Positions 54,855 through 63,894 of a stretch of 64,000 nt of DNA are shown here, piece by piece. The translations under genes were made by a program, and so were the position numbers. Below the pieces are notes generated by a model. It was not told the DNA's origin. It did no database searches and was given only the letters and a program-made list of their open reading frames with translations. Source of the stretch: Putridiphycobacter roseus (GTDB taxonomy: Bacteria > Bacteroidota > Bacteroidia > Flavobacteriales_D > Crocinitomicaceae); NCBI RefSeq assembly GCF_003234935.1, contig NZ_QKSB01000002.1, forward strand, positions 372,001 to 436,000, read 5' to 3'. Each line of letters opens with the position of its first letter. The first letter of the stretch is position 1.

Positions 54855-55997
54855 TTAAATTAGAAATAGTAAATATCCCAAGAGAGATCCGCCCAAAATC
54901 ACCCAGACAGGACTTAATTTTTTAAAAGTAAAAACCACTAAGAAAGACAAAACACAGAGTACTATCGATTTCCAATCGACTAAAGTTTGTTGTCCCATTT
55001 CAAATATCACGGCGGCCATTATGGCAACTGCAGCGACATTAACGGCATCTAAAAAACTACTCAGAAATACACTTTTTCTCATTTTTGGCACCAAAGGGTT
55101 TAAAACAAGTACAAATAAGAAGGAAGGTAAAAATATACCTACGGAAGCCATAAGCGCGCCATAAATACCATTTAACTGATACCCAATAAAGGTTGCCGTT
55201 GAAAGTACTGGTCCGGGCGTAAACTGTCCAATCGCTATGGCATCAAGCAATTGTTGCTGACTTAAAAAACCTTTTTCCACTAACTCTGCATCTAAATAAG
55301 CAAACAATACATAGCCGCTACCATACAAAACAGCACCTACTTTTAAGAAAATCCAAAATATTTTTATGGTGGAAAGGGAGATTAAAGAAGTAGCACCTAT
55401 GCCTCCTTGTAAAAATAAGAACGGTGTAAATGATTTTAGTTCATTTTTCTGGTATTGTTTACTGCCATACAATATAAAAGCACCCACTAAACCAGCGCCT
55501 AATAATAAATAAATTTCATTAACCCCTAAAAAAGAAATCACCAAGACTAAACTACCGAGTGCAATTAGAAAATTAGTCTTTAAAGCTTTTTTACCTAATT
55601 TATATATTGCCATGGCGATAATAGCCAAAACCACTGGTTTAATTCCAAAAATAAAAGGCGCCACATTCGGCAATTCTCCATAGGTAACATAAAAATAAGC
55701 CAATAAACCTGTAAGGGAAATGGCGGGGATGATAAAACTTAAACCCGCTACAAACAACCCCCAAAAACCAGCCCTTTCATGTCCACAATGCATGGTCATT
55801 TCAGTGGAATTTGGTCCAGGTATTAAATTAGTAGCCCCTACCAAATCAAGAAAATGCTGCTTACTCATCCACTTCCGTTTTTCCACTACCTCAGCTTCCA
55901 TCATTGCAATATGAGCAGCTGGACCGCCAAAGGCAAACAAACCTAATTTAAAAAAAACTTGTGCTACTTCTAATAATTTATTTTTCTCTTTTTCCAT
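54855..55997 (-). CDS. chrA: Chromate transporter family protein ChrA (two-domain form)
   Basis: 380 residues from MEKEKNKLLEVAQVFFKLG; an upstream in-frame ATG is less likely. Both CHR halves are present: FGGPAAHIAMMEAE and GATNLIPGPNSTEMTMHCG in the first, GQFTPGPVLSTATFIGYQ in the second. About ten membrane segments. Family members export chromate in exchange for sulfate, though many are uncharacterised. It stands 202 bp upstream of the MarR operator region and ends its own unit. Confidence 0.93.
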   Translation of the reverse strand: MEKEKNKLLEVAQVFFKLGLFAFGGPAAHIAMMEAEVVEKRKWMSKQHFLDLVGATNLIPGPNSTEMTMHCGHERAGFWGLFVAGLSFIIPAISLTGLLAYFYVTYGELPNVAPFIFGIKPVVLAIIAMAIYKLGKKALKTNFLIALGSLVLVISFLGVNEIYLLLGAGLVGAFILYGSKQYQKNELKSFTPFLFLQGGIGATSLISLSTIKIFWIFLKVGAVLYGSGYVLFAYLDAELVEKGFLSQQQLLDAIAIGQFTPGPVLSTATFIGYQLNGIYGALMASVGIFLPSFLFVLVLNPLVPKMRKSVFLSSFLDAVNVAAVAIMAAVIFEMGQQTLVDWKSIVLCVLSFLVVFTFKKLSPVWVILGGSLLGYLLFLI

Positions 55998-56128
55998 TTT
56001 ATCGCCAGTAATGAGCTGCAAAAATAAACCATTAAACACAATTAAAATGGTCTATTTGAAATTAGAATGGTCTAATCTAAAAAATGGACAGCGTCCTAGT
56101 ATTAACCTATTAAAAGAAATAATAAAAA

Positions 56129-56938
56129 TTACGGATTACGTCGAAATTGGTTTGGCGTCATTCCTTTGGCACGCTTAAAGAATTTAATAAAATGAGACAC
56201 ATCTTTAAAGCCTAGTAAATGACTAATTTCAGCAATATTATTTTCAGAATAGAACAACAAGCGTATTGCTTCACTTGTGATTTCGGCTGCAATAATTTCG
56301 GCAGCTGAGCGTCCCGTCTCCTTTTTACACAATTGTGTCAAATTTTGAGGTGTGGTATTTAACCTAGTTGCATAATCTACCACTTTAATTCCCAACACTT
56401 TTTTACGCCATAATAATTTTAAAAACTGATTACACAAAGCATTTACCCCTGTCGATTTACTTTGCGCGACATTTGAATACTGGTGTAATGCAGCTAAAAA
56501 AGCCTTTAATAATCCTTCTCTAACGTGTCGATTAGAGGTGGTTTGAAAAGCATGAATGATTATTGGACATAAAGACTTTAACACCTCCACTTCATTAGGA
56601 ATCAAACATGGAAATGGAGACAATTGCTGCAATAAACTTTTGATTACAGGATCCTCACAGTCGGTTAAAAAATCATCTTTTATTAAAATCACAATCCCTT
56701 CTGGTGCTGGCCCTAAGTCCCAATAATGCACCTGGTCTTTGCGTATATTAAAAGCAATTGGGCGATCAACTTGATAAGCTATTTGATCGATATAGTGAGT
56801 CCCTTTGGCTTTGAACAACACCACCACTTCCAAATAATTATGGTGTCGGTGCGGTTTTGTCTTCCTTTTTAAAGGATCAAAAATAGCGACTTTAATGCTT
56901 TGTTTTTTGGCTTTATCTACACTTTTAATACTATCCAT
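56129..56938 (-). CDS. AraC family transcriptional regulator
   Basis: 269 residues: N-terminal cupin-like sensor (KPHRHHNYLEVVVLFKAKG; DQVHYWDLGP) and C-terminal double helix-turn-helix (YATRLNTTPQNLTQLCKKET; ISHLLGFKDVSHFIKFFKRA; TPNQFRRNP). It lies 12 bp after the MscS gene on the same strand, so they may be co-transcribed. The chrA gene downstream is a possible target. Confidence 0.92.
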   Translation of the reverse strand: MDSIKSVDKAKKQSIKVAIFDPLKRKTKPHRHHNYLEVVVLFKAKGTHYIDQIAYQVDRPIAFNIRKDQVHYWDLGPAPEGIVILIKDDFLTDCEDPVIKSLLQQLSPFPCLIPNEVEVLKSLCPIIIHAFQTTSNRHVREGLLKAFLAALHQYSNVAQSKSTGVNALCNQFLKLLWRKKVLGIKVVDYATRLNTTPQNLTQLCKKETGRSAAEIIAAEITSEAIRLLFYSENNIAEISHLLGFKDVSHFIKFFKRAKGMTPNQFRRNP

Positions 56939-56950
56939 ACTGAAAAATGA

Positions 56951-57847
56951 CTATTTTTTTTGGGTAGTCACATTTGTAACCTCCATGGTATTCGTAGCAA
57001 TCATTAATAAGCCCTCTTGCTTATTGATTTCTTCTAATAACCTGGTAAACAACAAATCTCTAGTCGACCTTCTTTTGGTATAATCTACGACATATCGAAT
57101 GGTAAAAGTGATACAATTTTCATCAAATGTCATGGTCACCATGGGCTCTACTTGTGCATTTTCAATCCTAAATTTGTTTTGCATTTCGTGCCAAACTTCT
57201 TTAGAGTCCTGGGCATAAGTCCCACATATTTCTTCTGTAACTGCGGTAAATACTTTTTTAGCCAAAACAAAATCACTCTGTGTCCTTAATGGTATTTCAA
57301 TTTCGTCCCATAAAAAAGGGTAGTCTGCCGAGTAATTTTGAATGGGAAGTTTAAAAATAAAACTATTTGAAAGGTGTGTTATCCGTCCATTATACAAGTC
57401 GCCTTTTACCCAATCTCCCACTTCCATAATGGTTGTTTTTAAGATTTGAATATCAATAATATCTCCTTTTAAATCTCCAATTTTCACCCTATTCCCTACT
57501 TTCACCTGGTTGGTAAACAGAATGCTTATCCATCCAGCAAAACTGGTGATTACTTCCGATAAAGAAAAGGCGATTCCCGCACCTGCAAGTCCAACTGCTA
57601 TGCCTACATTCCCTAATTTATCTCGATAAACAAAAAGGGCTAAAACAATAAGGAATAGATAAGATAAATAATTTGCAACTTTTTTAATTTTATATTTCTT
57701 GTTACTGTCTTCTACTTTTCTTGTAATGGTGCGTTTTAAAAAATACAGCACAATAAAAACGAGTAATGCAGCGAGTAGAAAAAAGAAAAGTTTATTAAAA
57801 GTTTCTGTCTTTAAGTAAGGACTAAAAAATGCTTCCAGTTTTTTCAT
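56951..57847 (-). CDS. MscS family mechanosensitive channel
   Basis: 298 residues. Three N-terminal membrane segments lead into the pore-lining helix region (GNVGIAVGLAGAGIAFSLSEV) and the MscS beta domain (FTNQVKVGNRVKIGDLKGDIIDI; LSNSFIFKLPIQNYS). The C-terminal alpha/beta cytosolic part is complete. It acts as a tension-gated safety valve or ion channel. It precedes the AraC gene by 12 bp. Confidence 0.93.
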   Translation of the reverse strand: MKKLEAFFSPYLKTETFNKLFFFLLAALLVFIVLYFLKRTITRKVEDSNKKYKIKKVANYLSYLFLIVLALFVYRDKLGNVGIAVGLAGAGIAFSLSEVITSFAGWISILFTNQVKVGNRVKIGDLKGDIIDIQILKTTIMEVGDWVKGDLYNGRITHLSNSFIFKLPIQNYSADYPFLWDEIEIPLRTQSDFVLAKKVFTAVTEEICGTYAQDSKEVWHEMQNKFRIENAQVEPMVTMTFDENCITFTIRYVVDYTKRRSTRDLLFTRLLEEINKQEGLLMIATNTMEVTNVTTQKK

Positions 57848-58007
57848 AAGCTCATTATCAAACGCTATTTAAAAGTTTAATTCACTGGTGAATTTACTTT
57901 ATTTAAATTGAATTTTTAATTAATCCGATAAAATTTAATGGACTTAAATCCACCATTCGATTACACTTACCTAGCTATTTTATGTTTGACCTTACTTTAA
58001 GTATAAT

Positions 58008-59063
58008 TTAACAACAACTGCCTTCCGCAGAAGTACTTGAACTTTCTGTAAAAGGAATATTACCCCCACAACCTTCAAAAATGCCATAATGTGTATCCCA
58101 AGTCCCGTAAAAATCAAAGTATTTTTTAAATCTTGTTTCGTGCAACATGTTGTAAGTATTTCCACAAACCGTCATTATTTTTCCTTTTGGAAAATAGTGA
58201 TGATCATCCAATTCAAACGCCAAATCGCCTTCAGGAATACCACCTTTATAAGCTACTGCCTGACCGTAATCTTCACAGTCAGATTCAAGTCCATCAATTT
58301 TCCATAAACGGTAAGTAACCGAATAAAATTTAATGTCCCCGATCAACGTTTCCAAGTCGGCATTTTCAACAGTAATTGGTTTGTCCTCTACTACGCGTGG
58401 ATCAGTAAATCCAGCACCTTTAGCAGCATTTAAAAAATCATTCCAATACATAGCACCACTCAAGCACTCACCCCACAAAACCTTATCCTCTTGTAACGCT
58501 CTTGGCACTCTTCGATCAGCATAAACATCCGAAAAGAACATTTCTCCACCTGGCTTTAACAATTCAAAAGCATCTTTTAATACCTTGTCCTTATCGGCAG
58601 CAAGATTTATCACACAATTTGAAATAATTAAATCGAAACTTCCTTTTTCCAGGTTTAATTCATCCAATTTTTCAATATTTCCTTTGATAAACTCAACATT
58701 GGACTTTTTATAGCCAAATTTTTCACGGTGGTATTCCACATAATCATTTGCCACCTTGAGTTGCTCATCTGTCATATCTACGCCAACCACATGACCATTT
58801 TCGCCGACCAATTTGCCTGCGATATAACAATCACGTCCACTTCCAGAACCCAAGTCTAAAATGCGCAAACCTTCAATAGCCGAAGGAATGGTTAAACCAC
58901 AACCGTAATATTTAGCCTGCACTTCATCAGCTACCAAACTTAACGCCTCTCTAATGTGCACGGGGGGCGGGGCTAGTGTACAACAAGCATTTGTTTTTAA
59001 ATCTTCCGATTTTTGTAATTCTTGTCCGTAATAGTCTGCAACGTCTTGGTGTAGGTTTTCCAT
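58008..59063 (-). CDS. arsM: Arsenite methyltransferase ArsM
   Basis: 351 residues. Methylates As(III) using S-adenosylmethionine. The SAM site is ILDLGSGSGRD (68-78). The conserved arsenite-binding cysteines are C55 (YYGCG), C150 (SNCVINL) and C200 (GECLSGAM). Extra Cys pairs stand at 27-28 and at the very C-terminus (GSCC), a common feature of ArsM. A perfect -7 element lies upstream (59124-59117). No arsR, acr3 or arsC is found nearby, so it is a stand-alone gene. Confidence 0.94.
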   Translation of the reverse strand: MENLHQDVADYYGQELQKSEDLKTNACCTLAPPPVHIREALSLVADEVQAKYYGCGLTIPSAIEGLRILDLGSGSGRDCYIAGKLVGENGHVVGVDMTDEQLKVANDYVEYHREKFGYKKSNVEFIKGNIEKLDELNLEKGSFDLIISNCVINLAADKDKVLKDAFELLKPGGEMFFSDVYADRRVPRALQEDKVLWGECLSGAMYWNDFLNAAKGAGFTDPRVVEDKPITVENADLETLIGDIKFYSVTYRLWKIDGLESDCEDYGQAVAYKGGIPEGDLAFELDDHHYFPKGKIMTVCGNTYNMLHETRFKKYFDFYGTWDTHYGIFEGCGGNIPFTESSSTSAEGSCC

Positions 59064-59116
59064 AAAAATGTTTTTAATCGTAAATATGCTTTGTCGGTAA
59101 TCTGCTTTTAGACTTA

Positions 59117-59182
59117 CAAAAATATGAAATCTATCTTCACTTCATTTTAACTATTTCAATTTAATTAAGAATAGTACTTTTG
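59117..59182. promoter_or_regulatory. Divergent promoters of arsM and the 51-residue protein
   Basis: Two perfect -7 elements point away from each other: TATTTTTG on the minus strand (59124-59117) for arsM and TACTTTTG on the plus strand (59175-59182) for the gene at 59227. No clear -33 elements. Confidence 0.55.
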
Positions 59183-59226
59183 TAAACAACTTATGGGTCA
59201 ATTACAACGCTTTAAAAATAATTAAA

Positions 59227-59382
59227 ATGGCAAAAAAAATTAAAAATGGTGCGAATAAAAAGCTGCACAGTAAAATGATTAAAAATAAAAAGCAAAAAGA
59301 GGCAGACAAAAAAGTAGCCAGGGCCGAGAAACTAAAAGCCATGTATGCAAAAGCCAATGAAGAAAATTCAAAAGAATCCTAA
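59227..59382 (+). CDS. 51-residue Lys-rich basic protein
   Basis: MAKKIKNGANKKLHSKMIKN and so on, ending ANEENSKES. It is 51 residues with about a third Lys/Arg and helical composition. A perfect -7 element lies 44 bp upstream, and the frame is closed in all other respects. Its basic, helical nature suggests nucleic-acid or ribosome association, but no family is recognised. It would be easily missed by length cutoffs. Confidence 0.6.
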   Translation: MAKKIKNGANKKLHSKMIKNKKQKEADKKVARAEKLKAMYAKANEENSKES

Positions 59383-59395
59383 AACCAATTCAAAA

Positions 59396-60370
59396 CTATA
59401 AATTGACAAATTTGAGGGTTAGCGACTTTGTTTTTACAAAATAAACACCTTTTGATAAATTCCCCAAATCAACTTTATACTTCGAATCATTAATCTTTTC
59501 AACCACGACCAAGTGCGTCACATCACTACTCAGTACATTTAATATTTTAAAGCCTGTCAACTCTTCCTGCAGCCCCTCTAAATTAATACTATTGATTGTA
59601 CTTGGATTAGGGTACAAATTAATTTTCCCATTGCTATTAACCTTTCTATAAAAGACACTTACAATTGGTAAATTCTCAAATGCGCCATCAAAGTCAAACT
59701 GTTGTAAACGATAATAAGACAAACCTTCACTGGGTGTTTTATGCATGTATGTGTAATCGATAGGTAATGTAGCATTACCAGCGCCTTTAACTTGACCAAT
59801 TTCATGCCAATCCAATCCATTTAAAGAGTGTTTTACCATAAAGTAATCACTATTGGTTTCGCTCGCCGTTTTCCAATCCAGTTCCACCTCATTTTCAAGT
59901 TGATAAGCTTTAAAACTTAATAATTCAACAGGTAAAGTGGTACAATTCATATTTACCGTTTGGTTACTCAAACCTGGTCCCCCAATTTGCAGTGTCAACG
60001 TATAACAATTTAAAGAAGCCGGAGTTGCTGTTGTACAATCGGTTGCATTGGTATATTGGTTCCCGGTAGTTGTCGTACTTCCTGTGCCTCCTGAATTTGG
60101 TAAATTATAAAAAGTATTTGCGCCACCGCAGGACACGTTGCCTTGCAAAGTATAAAGATTGGAAGGAATATTTGTGCCGCTAAAAACAATATTATAATTT
60201 AAGTTGACATTATAATTGTAACCATTTGGACAATTAGACGGTGCAGCAATGGATACTAGGTCAATATCAATTGTCACTGTATAGCCATTACTGGAAACCA
60301 CAGTTGCACTGCACTGCCCAATAACTTGGAAGTTTGCCAATAACATTGCAAAAAAAACAAATAACCTCAT
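59396..60370 (-). CDS. T9SS-secreted protein with type A sorting domain
   Basis: 324 residues from MRLFVFFAMLLANFQVIGQ (signal peptide). The long upstream frame to 60529 has an ATG but no good signal. The middle domain starts LPVELLSFKAYQLENEVELDWKTASETNSDYF, a sequence typical of T9SS cargo proteins, and the last 70 residues (INLYPNPSTINSINLEG.., ending LKFVNL) are a type A sorting domain. The N-terminal part is a Cys-containing beta domain of unknown type. It ends 13 bp after the small basic gene, on the opposite strand. Confidence 0.88.
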   Translation of the reverse strand: MRLFVFFAMLLANFQVIGQCSATVVSSNGYTVTIDIDLVSIAAPSNCPNGYNYNVNLNYNIVFSGTNIPSNLYTLQGNVSCGGANTFYNLPNSGGTGSTTTTGNQYTNATDCTTATPASLNCYTLTLQIGGPGLSNQTVNMNCTTLPVELLSFKAYQLENEVELDWKTASETNSDYFMVKHSLNGLDWHEIGQVKGAGNATLPIDYTYMHKTPSEGLSYYRLQQFDFDGAFENLPIVSVFYRKVNSNGKINLYPNPSTINSINLEGLQEELTGFKILNVLSSDVTHLVVVEKINDSKYKVDLGNLSKGVYFVKTKSLTLKFVNL

Positions 60371-60784
60371 GTCTTTAAATTGTATGACCCCACTATTACA
60401 CAAACTTACAACAAAAAACACTACAAAACCAGAACCTAAACACTTGATTAAAAGATATAATAAAAAACAACTACTCCTAAAAGAATAATATTGAAAAAAT
60501 ATATTCTTTCTACTACTCAAACAACTCACCCATATTCATTAAAAAAATTAAACCTTAGATGGGCATCATTTTCCACAAGCTGAGGAAAAACTAAGCCTTT
60601 TATTGGAAACCGTAATAAAATTAATAAAAATAAATTTCAAGCCAAACAAAACATGAAACACTGACTACATAGCAGTTAAGCCCACAGCCCTGTACCTATT
60701 TTAAATAATAGACAAATATTAAAAGCTTGGTACAATTATTTGACTGTATTGCTTGAACTTAATTATTAACTAAAACTCAAATTT
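60371..60784. other. Intergenic region between two divergent genes
   Basis: 414 bases upstream of both the T9SS cargo gene and the coiled-coil lipoprotein. Its sequence is AT-rich with no perfect TAnnTTTG match and no terminator. The nearest candidate for the right-hand gene is an imperfect TTATTTG run at about 60735. Confidence 0.4.
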
Positions 60785-61246
60785 ATGAAATTGACAAAAA
60801 AAATTGTATTGTTTTCACTATTAGCCATTGCAACACCAGTATTAATGAATAGTTGTGACAACAACAGCCAACACGAAAAACATTTAAAGTCCGATCATGA
60901 CCACAGTGAGATGAACGAAGCTTTTGTAAAGGATAAAAAAGAATTTAAGGCAGAGGTAAAGGGTAGAATTGCTGAATTAAAAACTGAAATGGCTGCGCTA
61001 GATGCAGAAATTGAAGCAAAATCAGCTGAGATGAATGAGGATTTAAAAGAAAACTACGCAGACTTAAGAGAAGAGATGGAAGAAGAACGCGAAGACTTGC
61101 AGGCAAGTATGAATGAAATTGACGAGCAGGCAGAGGACAACTGGGAGGCGTTTAAGAAAAACACCGAAAATACTTGGGAAAACACCAAAATGGAATACCA
61201 AAAATTAAAACTGAACCTTAAAGAAAGTTTTGATTCAAATAAATAA
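60785..61246 (+). CDS. Coiled-coil lipoprotein
   Basis: 153 residues with lipobox NSC (C24 of MKLTKKIVLFSLLAIATPVLMNSC). A His/Asp-rich stretch follows (HLKSDHDHSEMNE), then long charged heptads (LKTEMAALDAEIEAKSAEMN; EEREDLQASMNEIDEQAED) that form a coiled coil. Such envelope lipoproteins may act as spacers or stress-response proteins; no function can be assigned. Ends at a strong terminator. Confidence 0.85.
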   Translation: MKLTKKIVLFSLLAIATPVLMNSCDNNSQHEKHLKSDHDHSEMNEAFVKDKKEFKAEVKGRIAELKTEMAALDAEIEAKSAEMNEDLKENYADLREEMEEEREDLQASMNEIDEQAEDNWEAFKKNTENTWENTKMEYQKLKLNLKESFDSNK

Positions 61247-61273
61247 TCAAGCCATTGGCTAGACCAAACCATT

Positions 61274-61312
61274 AAAAAAAACGCTCCTCAGTTTAACTGG
61301 GGAGCGTTTTTA
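61274..61312 (+). terminator. Bidirectional terminator
   Basis: AACGCTCC and GGAGCGTT pair with further CAG/CTG pairing inside, flanked by A-run and T-run. It lies between the convergent genes ending at 61246 and 61315 and can serve both. Confidence 0.85.
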
Positions 61313-61314
61313 GA

Positions 61315-62142
61315 TTAAAACAACCTGTGGTTAAACTTAACATCCTTACCACCTTGATGTTTTTTGTTCAATTTAAACTGAATGCCACCTTCGTGATAAA
61401 TTTGTTTTTCGTCAATAGAAAACATGTTCCCAATGGTATAATTCAATTTGAATCTTTTAAAATCATAGCTAATTCCTGCATTATATCCGCCATAATTATA
61501 CCCCAAATTCAAACTCACTTTTTTATAAGCAATATTTAAGTTACCTTCTAATTCAGTATGTCCACCAAATTGATTTATGGTTAACATGGGCGTCAAACTA
61601 AAGTCTTTGTTATGGAATGGTTGCAATTTATAGCCCGTTCTCCATGCGAAATTTGCCACACCATGGATTGAATTTCCATAATTGATTCCAGTAAAAAACT
61701 TGTCGGCATACAACACACCTCCCACATTAAAACCTAAGTCGTAATTAAAACTTGTCTCCCCATTAAAAGCACTCCCGCTGGCTGCAAAATCAAACCCTGC
61801 ACCTATTGCGTACTTCCACTTATCATTAATGCTAAATAAACGTGCATAAGACAAACCTATATTATTTCTGTTTTGCCTATACAAATCATTATAATTAGAA
61901 TTAAAACCATTATAATACACCCCAAAGGAACCTTTTAACTTAGGCGCATACCTATTATATCCAATGTATTGCGAATTAAACATTTTTCCAAACTTGGAAT
62001 ACACATTTAACTGCGGCGTTTCATTTAGCGCAATAAATGCGGGGTTAGAAACTTGTGGTGTAGTAAATGGCATGTTGCCATAAGTTTGTGCACTGACCTG
62101 GGTGGTTATCCCAGCAAGGGCAATGATTAAAAATTTTTTCAT
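61315..62142 (-). CDS. Outer-membrane beta-barrel protein
   Basis: 275 residues with a signal peptide (MKKFLIIALAGITTQVSAQ) and repeated amphipathic strands rich in Tyr, Phe and Asn (YNRYAPKLKGSFGVYYNGFNSN; NIAYKKVSLNLGYNYGGYNAG). In length and pattern it resembles PorP/SprF-type outer-membrane proteins of the phylum, but no diagnostic motif is seen, so I leave it as an unassigned barrel. Confidence 0.8.
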   Translation of the reverse strand: MKKFLIIALAGITTQVSAQTYGNMPFTTPQVSNPAFIALNETPQLNVYSKFGKMFNSQYIGYNRYAPKLKGSFGVYYNGFNSNYNDLYRQNRNNIGLSYARLFSINDKWKYAIGAGFDFAASGSAFNGETSFNYDLGFNVGGVLYADKFFTGINYGNSIHGVANFAWRTGYKLQPFHNKDFSLTPMLTINQFGGHTELEGNLNIAYKKVSLNLGYNYGGYNAGISYDFKRFKLNYTIGNMFSIDEKQIYHEGGIQFKLNKKHQGGKDVKFNHRLF

Positions 62143-62542
62143 AATTTATTTTTTGTTCGGGACAAGGATAACCCTCACTGTCCATAAATTTTGTTAAATC
62201 AATCACTTACCCTGTTCATTTAAATTTTATTAACCTAAAAAAGTATAAAATTAACTTCTTAAAAATATGCTTAACAGTACTATTATTACCTTAACATAAG
62301 CAATAAAAAAAGCTTGAAGCACACTTAGAAAATAGCAAGAAACAGGAGTGTAACAGAGCAGTAAAATACATTTAGGAATAATCAGTGACAGAATGAGCTA
62401 CTGCACTTGAAGAAGTATGTAATTAGTACCAAAAGCAACCCACCAATCGGACTAAAAAAAGACCTTTTAAAAGACAATAAATCCTTAAACAGTCGTGCAT
62501 CAAAATCTCAATATAAAGAAAAAGGCTTCGGGTAAAAAAAAT
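62143..62542. other. Intergenic region
   Basis: 400 AT-rich bases upstream of the barrel protein. No TAnnTTTG match near its start (closest is TATCCTTG) and no small gene. The right end merges into the terminator at 62534-62572. Confidence 0.4.
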
Positions 62543-62572
62543 CGTATAAAGGTGTTGTATAATTTTTATACG
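62534..62572 (-). terminator. Terminator after the ABA4-like gene
   Basis: On the minus strand CGTATAAA and TTTATACG pair perfectly around a 14-base loop, followed by A and then eight T. It begins 5 bp past the stop. Confidence 0.75.
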
Positions 62573-62576
62573 TAAT

Positions 62577-62981
62577 TTATTTTCGGATAAAGAACTGAAT
62601 ATAAAAAGCGAGCAGACCTATGGGACCAAAAAACAAGGTCAACAACAAACATGGCAAGTAAACCCCTCGTTTAATCCCTAACTTTACACTCGTTTCCACA
62701 ATATATACCCCGACAAATAAATCAAAAGCCAGATAATGAATCCAGCAAGCCAACAGTATTGTTTTTATATTTAAGAGGGCAATTAAATGAGAATAATCAT
62801 AGAATATTTCCCCATCAAAATGTTTTACTAAAATGGGAATCATAAGTAAATAAGCCAAACTCAAAATACCGACAATCCAATATTTTGATATTTTTAGGAC
62901 GCCCGTATAATTCGGAAAAAAAACAATAAGCAACCAGCCAACTATGGTGAATCCATTCAATACATAAAACAAGGCTTCCAT
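62577..62981 (-). CDS. ABA4-like family membrane protein
   Basis: 134 residues from MEALFYVLNGFTIVGWLLIV; an ATG seven codons earlier is less likely. Four membrane segments, with HYLAFDLFVGVYIVE and LLTLFFGPIGLLAFYIQ matching ABA4-like proteins. The plant relative is needed for neoxanthin formation; bacterial members are uncharacterised but may touch carotenoid metabolism. It lies 45 bp after the Crp/Fnr gene on the same strand. Confidence 0.8.
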   Translation of the reverse strand: MEALFYVLNGFTIVGWLLIVFFPNYTGVLKISKYWIVGILSLAYLLMIPILVKHFDGEIFYDYSHLIALLNIKTILLACWIHYLAFDLFVGVYIVETSVKLGIKRGVYLPCLLLTLFFGPIGLLAFYIQFFIRK

Positions 62982-63026
62982 TCTACAATTTTTAAAACAC
63001 AAATATGCAGAGAATTACCTATTTAT

Positions 63027-63632
63027 TTATGACACATTTGTGCCATCCTCCAACTGTAACTTCTTTCTAATTCGGGTCAAGGTTTGTCGTTCAACACCGA
63101 TATAAGAAGCCAGATGCCCCAAAGAAATACGGTCCATCAAATCTGCATACTCTTCGGTAAATCGCACATACCTTTCGGTTGCAGATTGAAATAAAAAACC
63201 ACTAACCCTACACTGTAACTGACCTATCAACTCTTCAGTCATTAGTCTACCGTATTGTTCCGTTTTTGGAAACGCTTTATACCCTTCGTAAATGGCTTTT
63301 TTAGGCAACCAAACACTTACGGTATCTTCAAGACATTCGAACCCATAAAAACTTTTTTCACCAGAAATGAAGCAGGGATAATCCGACACAAACTCGTTTT
63401 CCTTGACGAACCAAGCCGTTTTCTCTTCCGTGTTCCTATCGGTATAATAAGCCCTTACCAAACCAGAAGATATAAAAGCCATGTATTCGTGCTTGTCATT
63501 AAAGGAAAACAAATGTTCTTTTTTGGTATGGTTTTTCACCACTAAATTACTTTTAAAAAGATCCAGGTCTTCTCGTTTAATTTCCGGACAAAGCTCAATT
63601 ATACTGCTAATGTATCTTTCAATTTCATTCAT
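63027..63632 (-). CDS. Crp/Fnr family transcriptional regulator
   Basis: 201 residues: an N-terminal cyclic-nucleotide-binding-like beta roll (HLFSFNDKHEYMAFISSGLVRAY; KENEFVSDYP) and a C-terminal helix-turn-helix (LGHLASYIGVERQTLTRIRKKL). It lacks the Cys cluster of oxygen-sensing FNR, and the phosphate-binding Arg of CRP is not evident, so the ligand is unknown. It probably controls the ABA4-like gene downstream. Confidence 0.92.
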   Translation of the reverse strand: MNEIERYISSIIELCPEIKREDLDLFKSNLVVKNHTKKEHLFSFNDKHEYMAFISSGLVRAYYTDRNTEEKTAWFVKENEFVSDYPCFISGEKSFYGFECLEDTVSVWLPKKAIYEGYKAFPKTEQYGRLMTEELIGQLQCRVSGFLFQSATERYVRFTEEYADLMDRISLGHLASYIGVERQTLTRIRKKLQLEDGTNVS

Positions 63633-63894
63633 TCAAGGGATTTTTTTTATTTTGATCTTGCTCAATTTAAATAAAATAATAGAATTTTGATTAAATATTA
63701 AAAGTTTAATCGATCTAACCTTTAACCTTCACCCCTTATAGACACTGATTAACAGCAAATAATGCACTAAATAAATATAGTAGTACCTTGTTCTCTAAAA
63801 TAATGCTCGTCATTTTAATTGCCCCTCTTTATTAAACGGTAATTTCCGCACAGCGCTACCAGTCAAAATGCGATCTATTTAAAAGGAATACCAT

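Noticed and set aside
63633..63894. Gene or RNA in the right-end spacer
   Set aside because: No frame, hairpin or promoter stands out.
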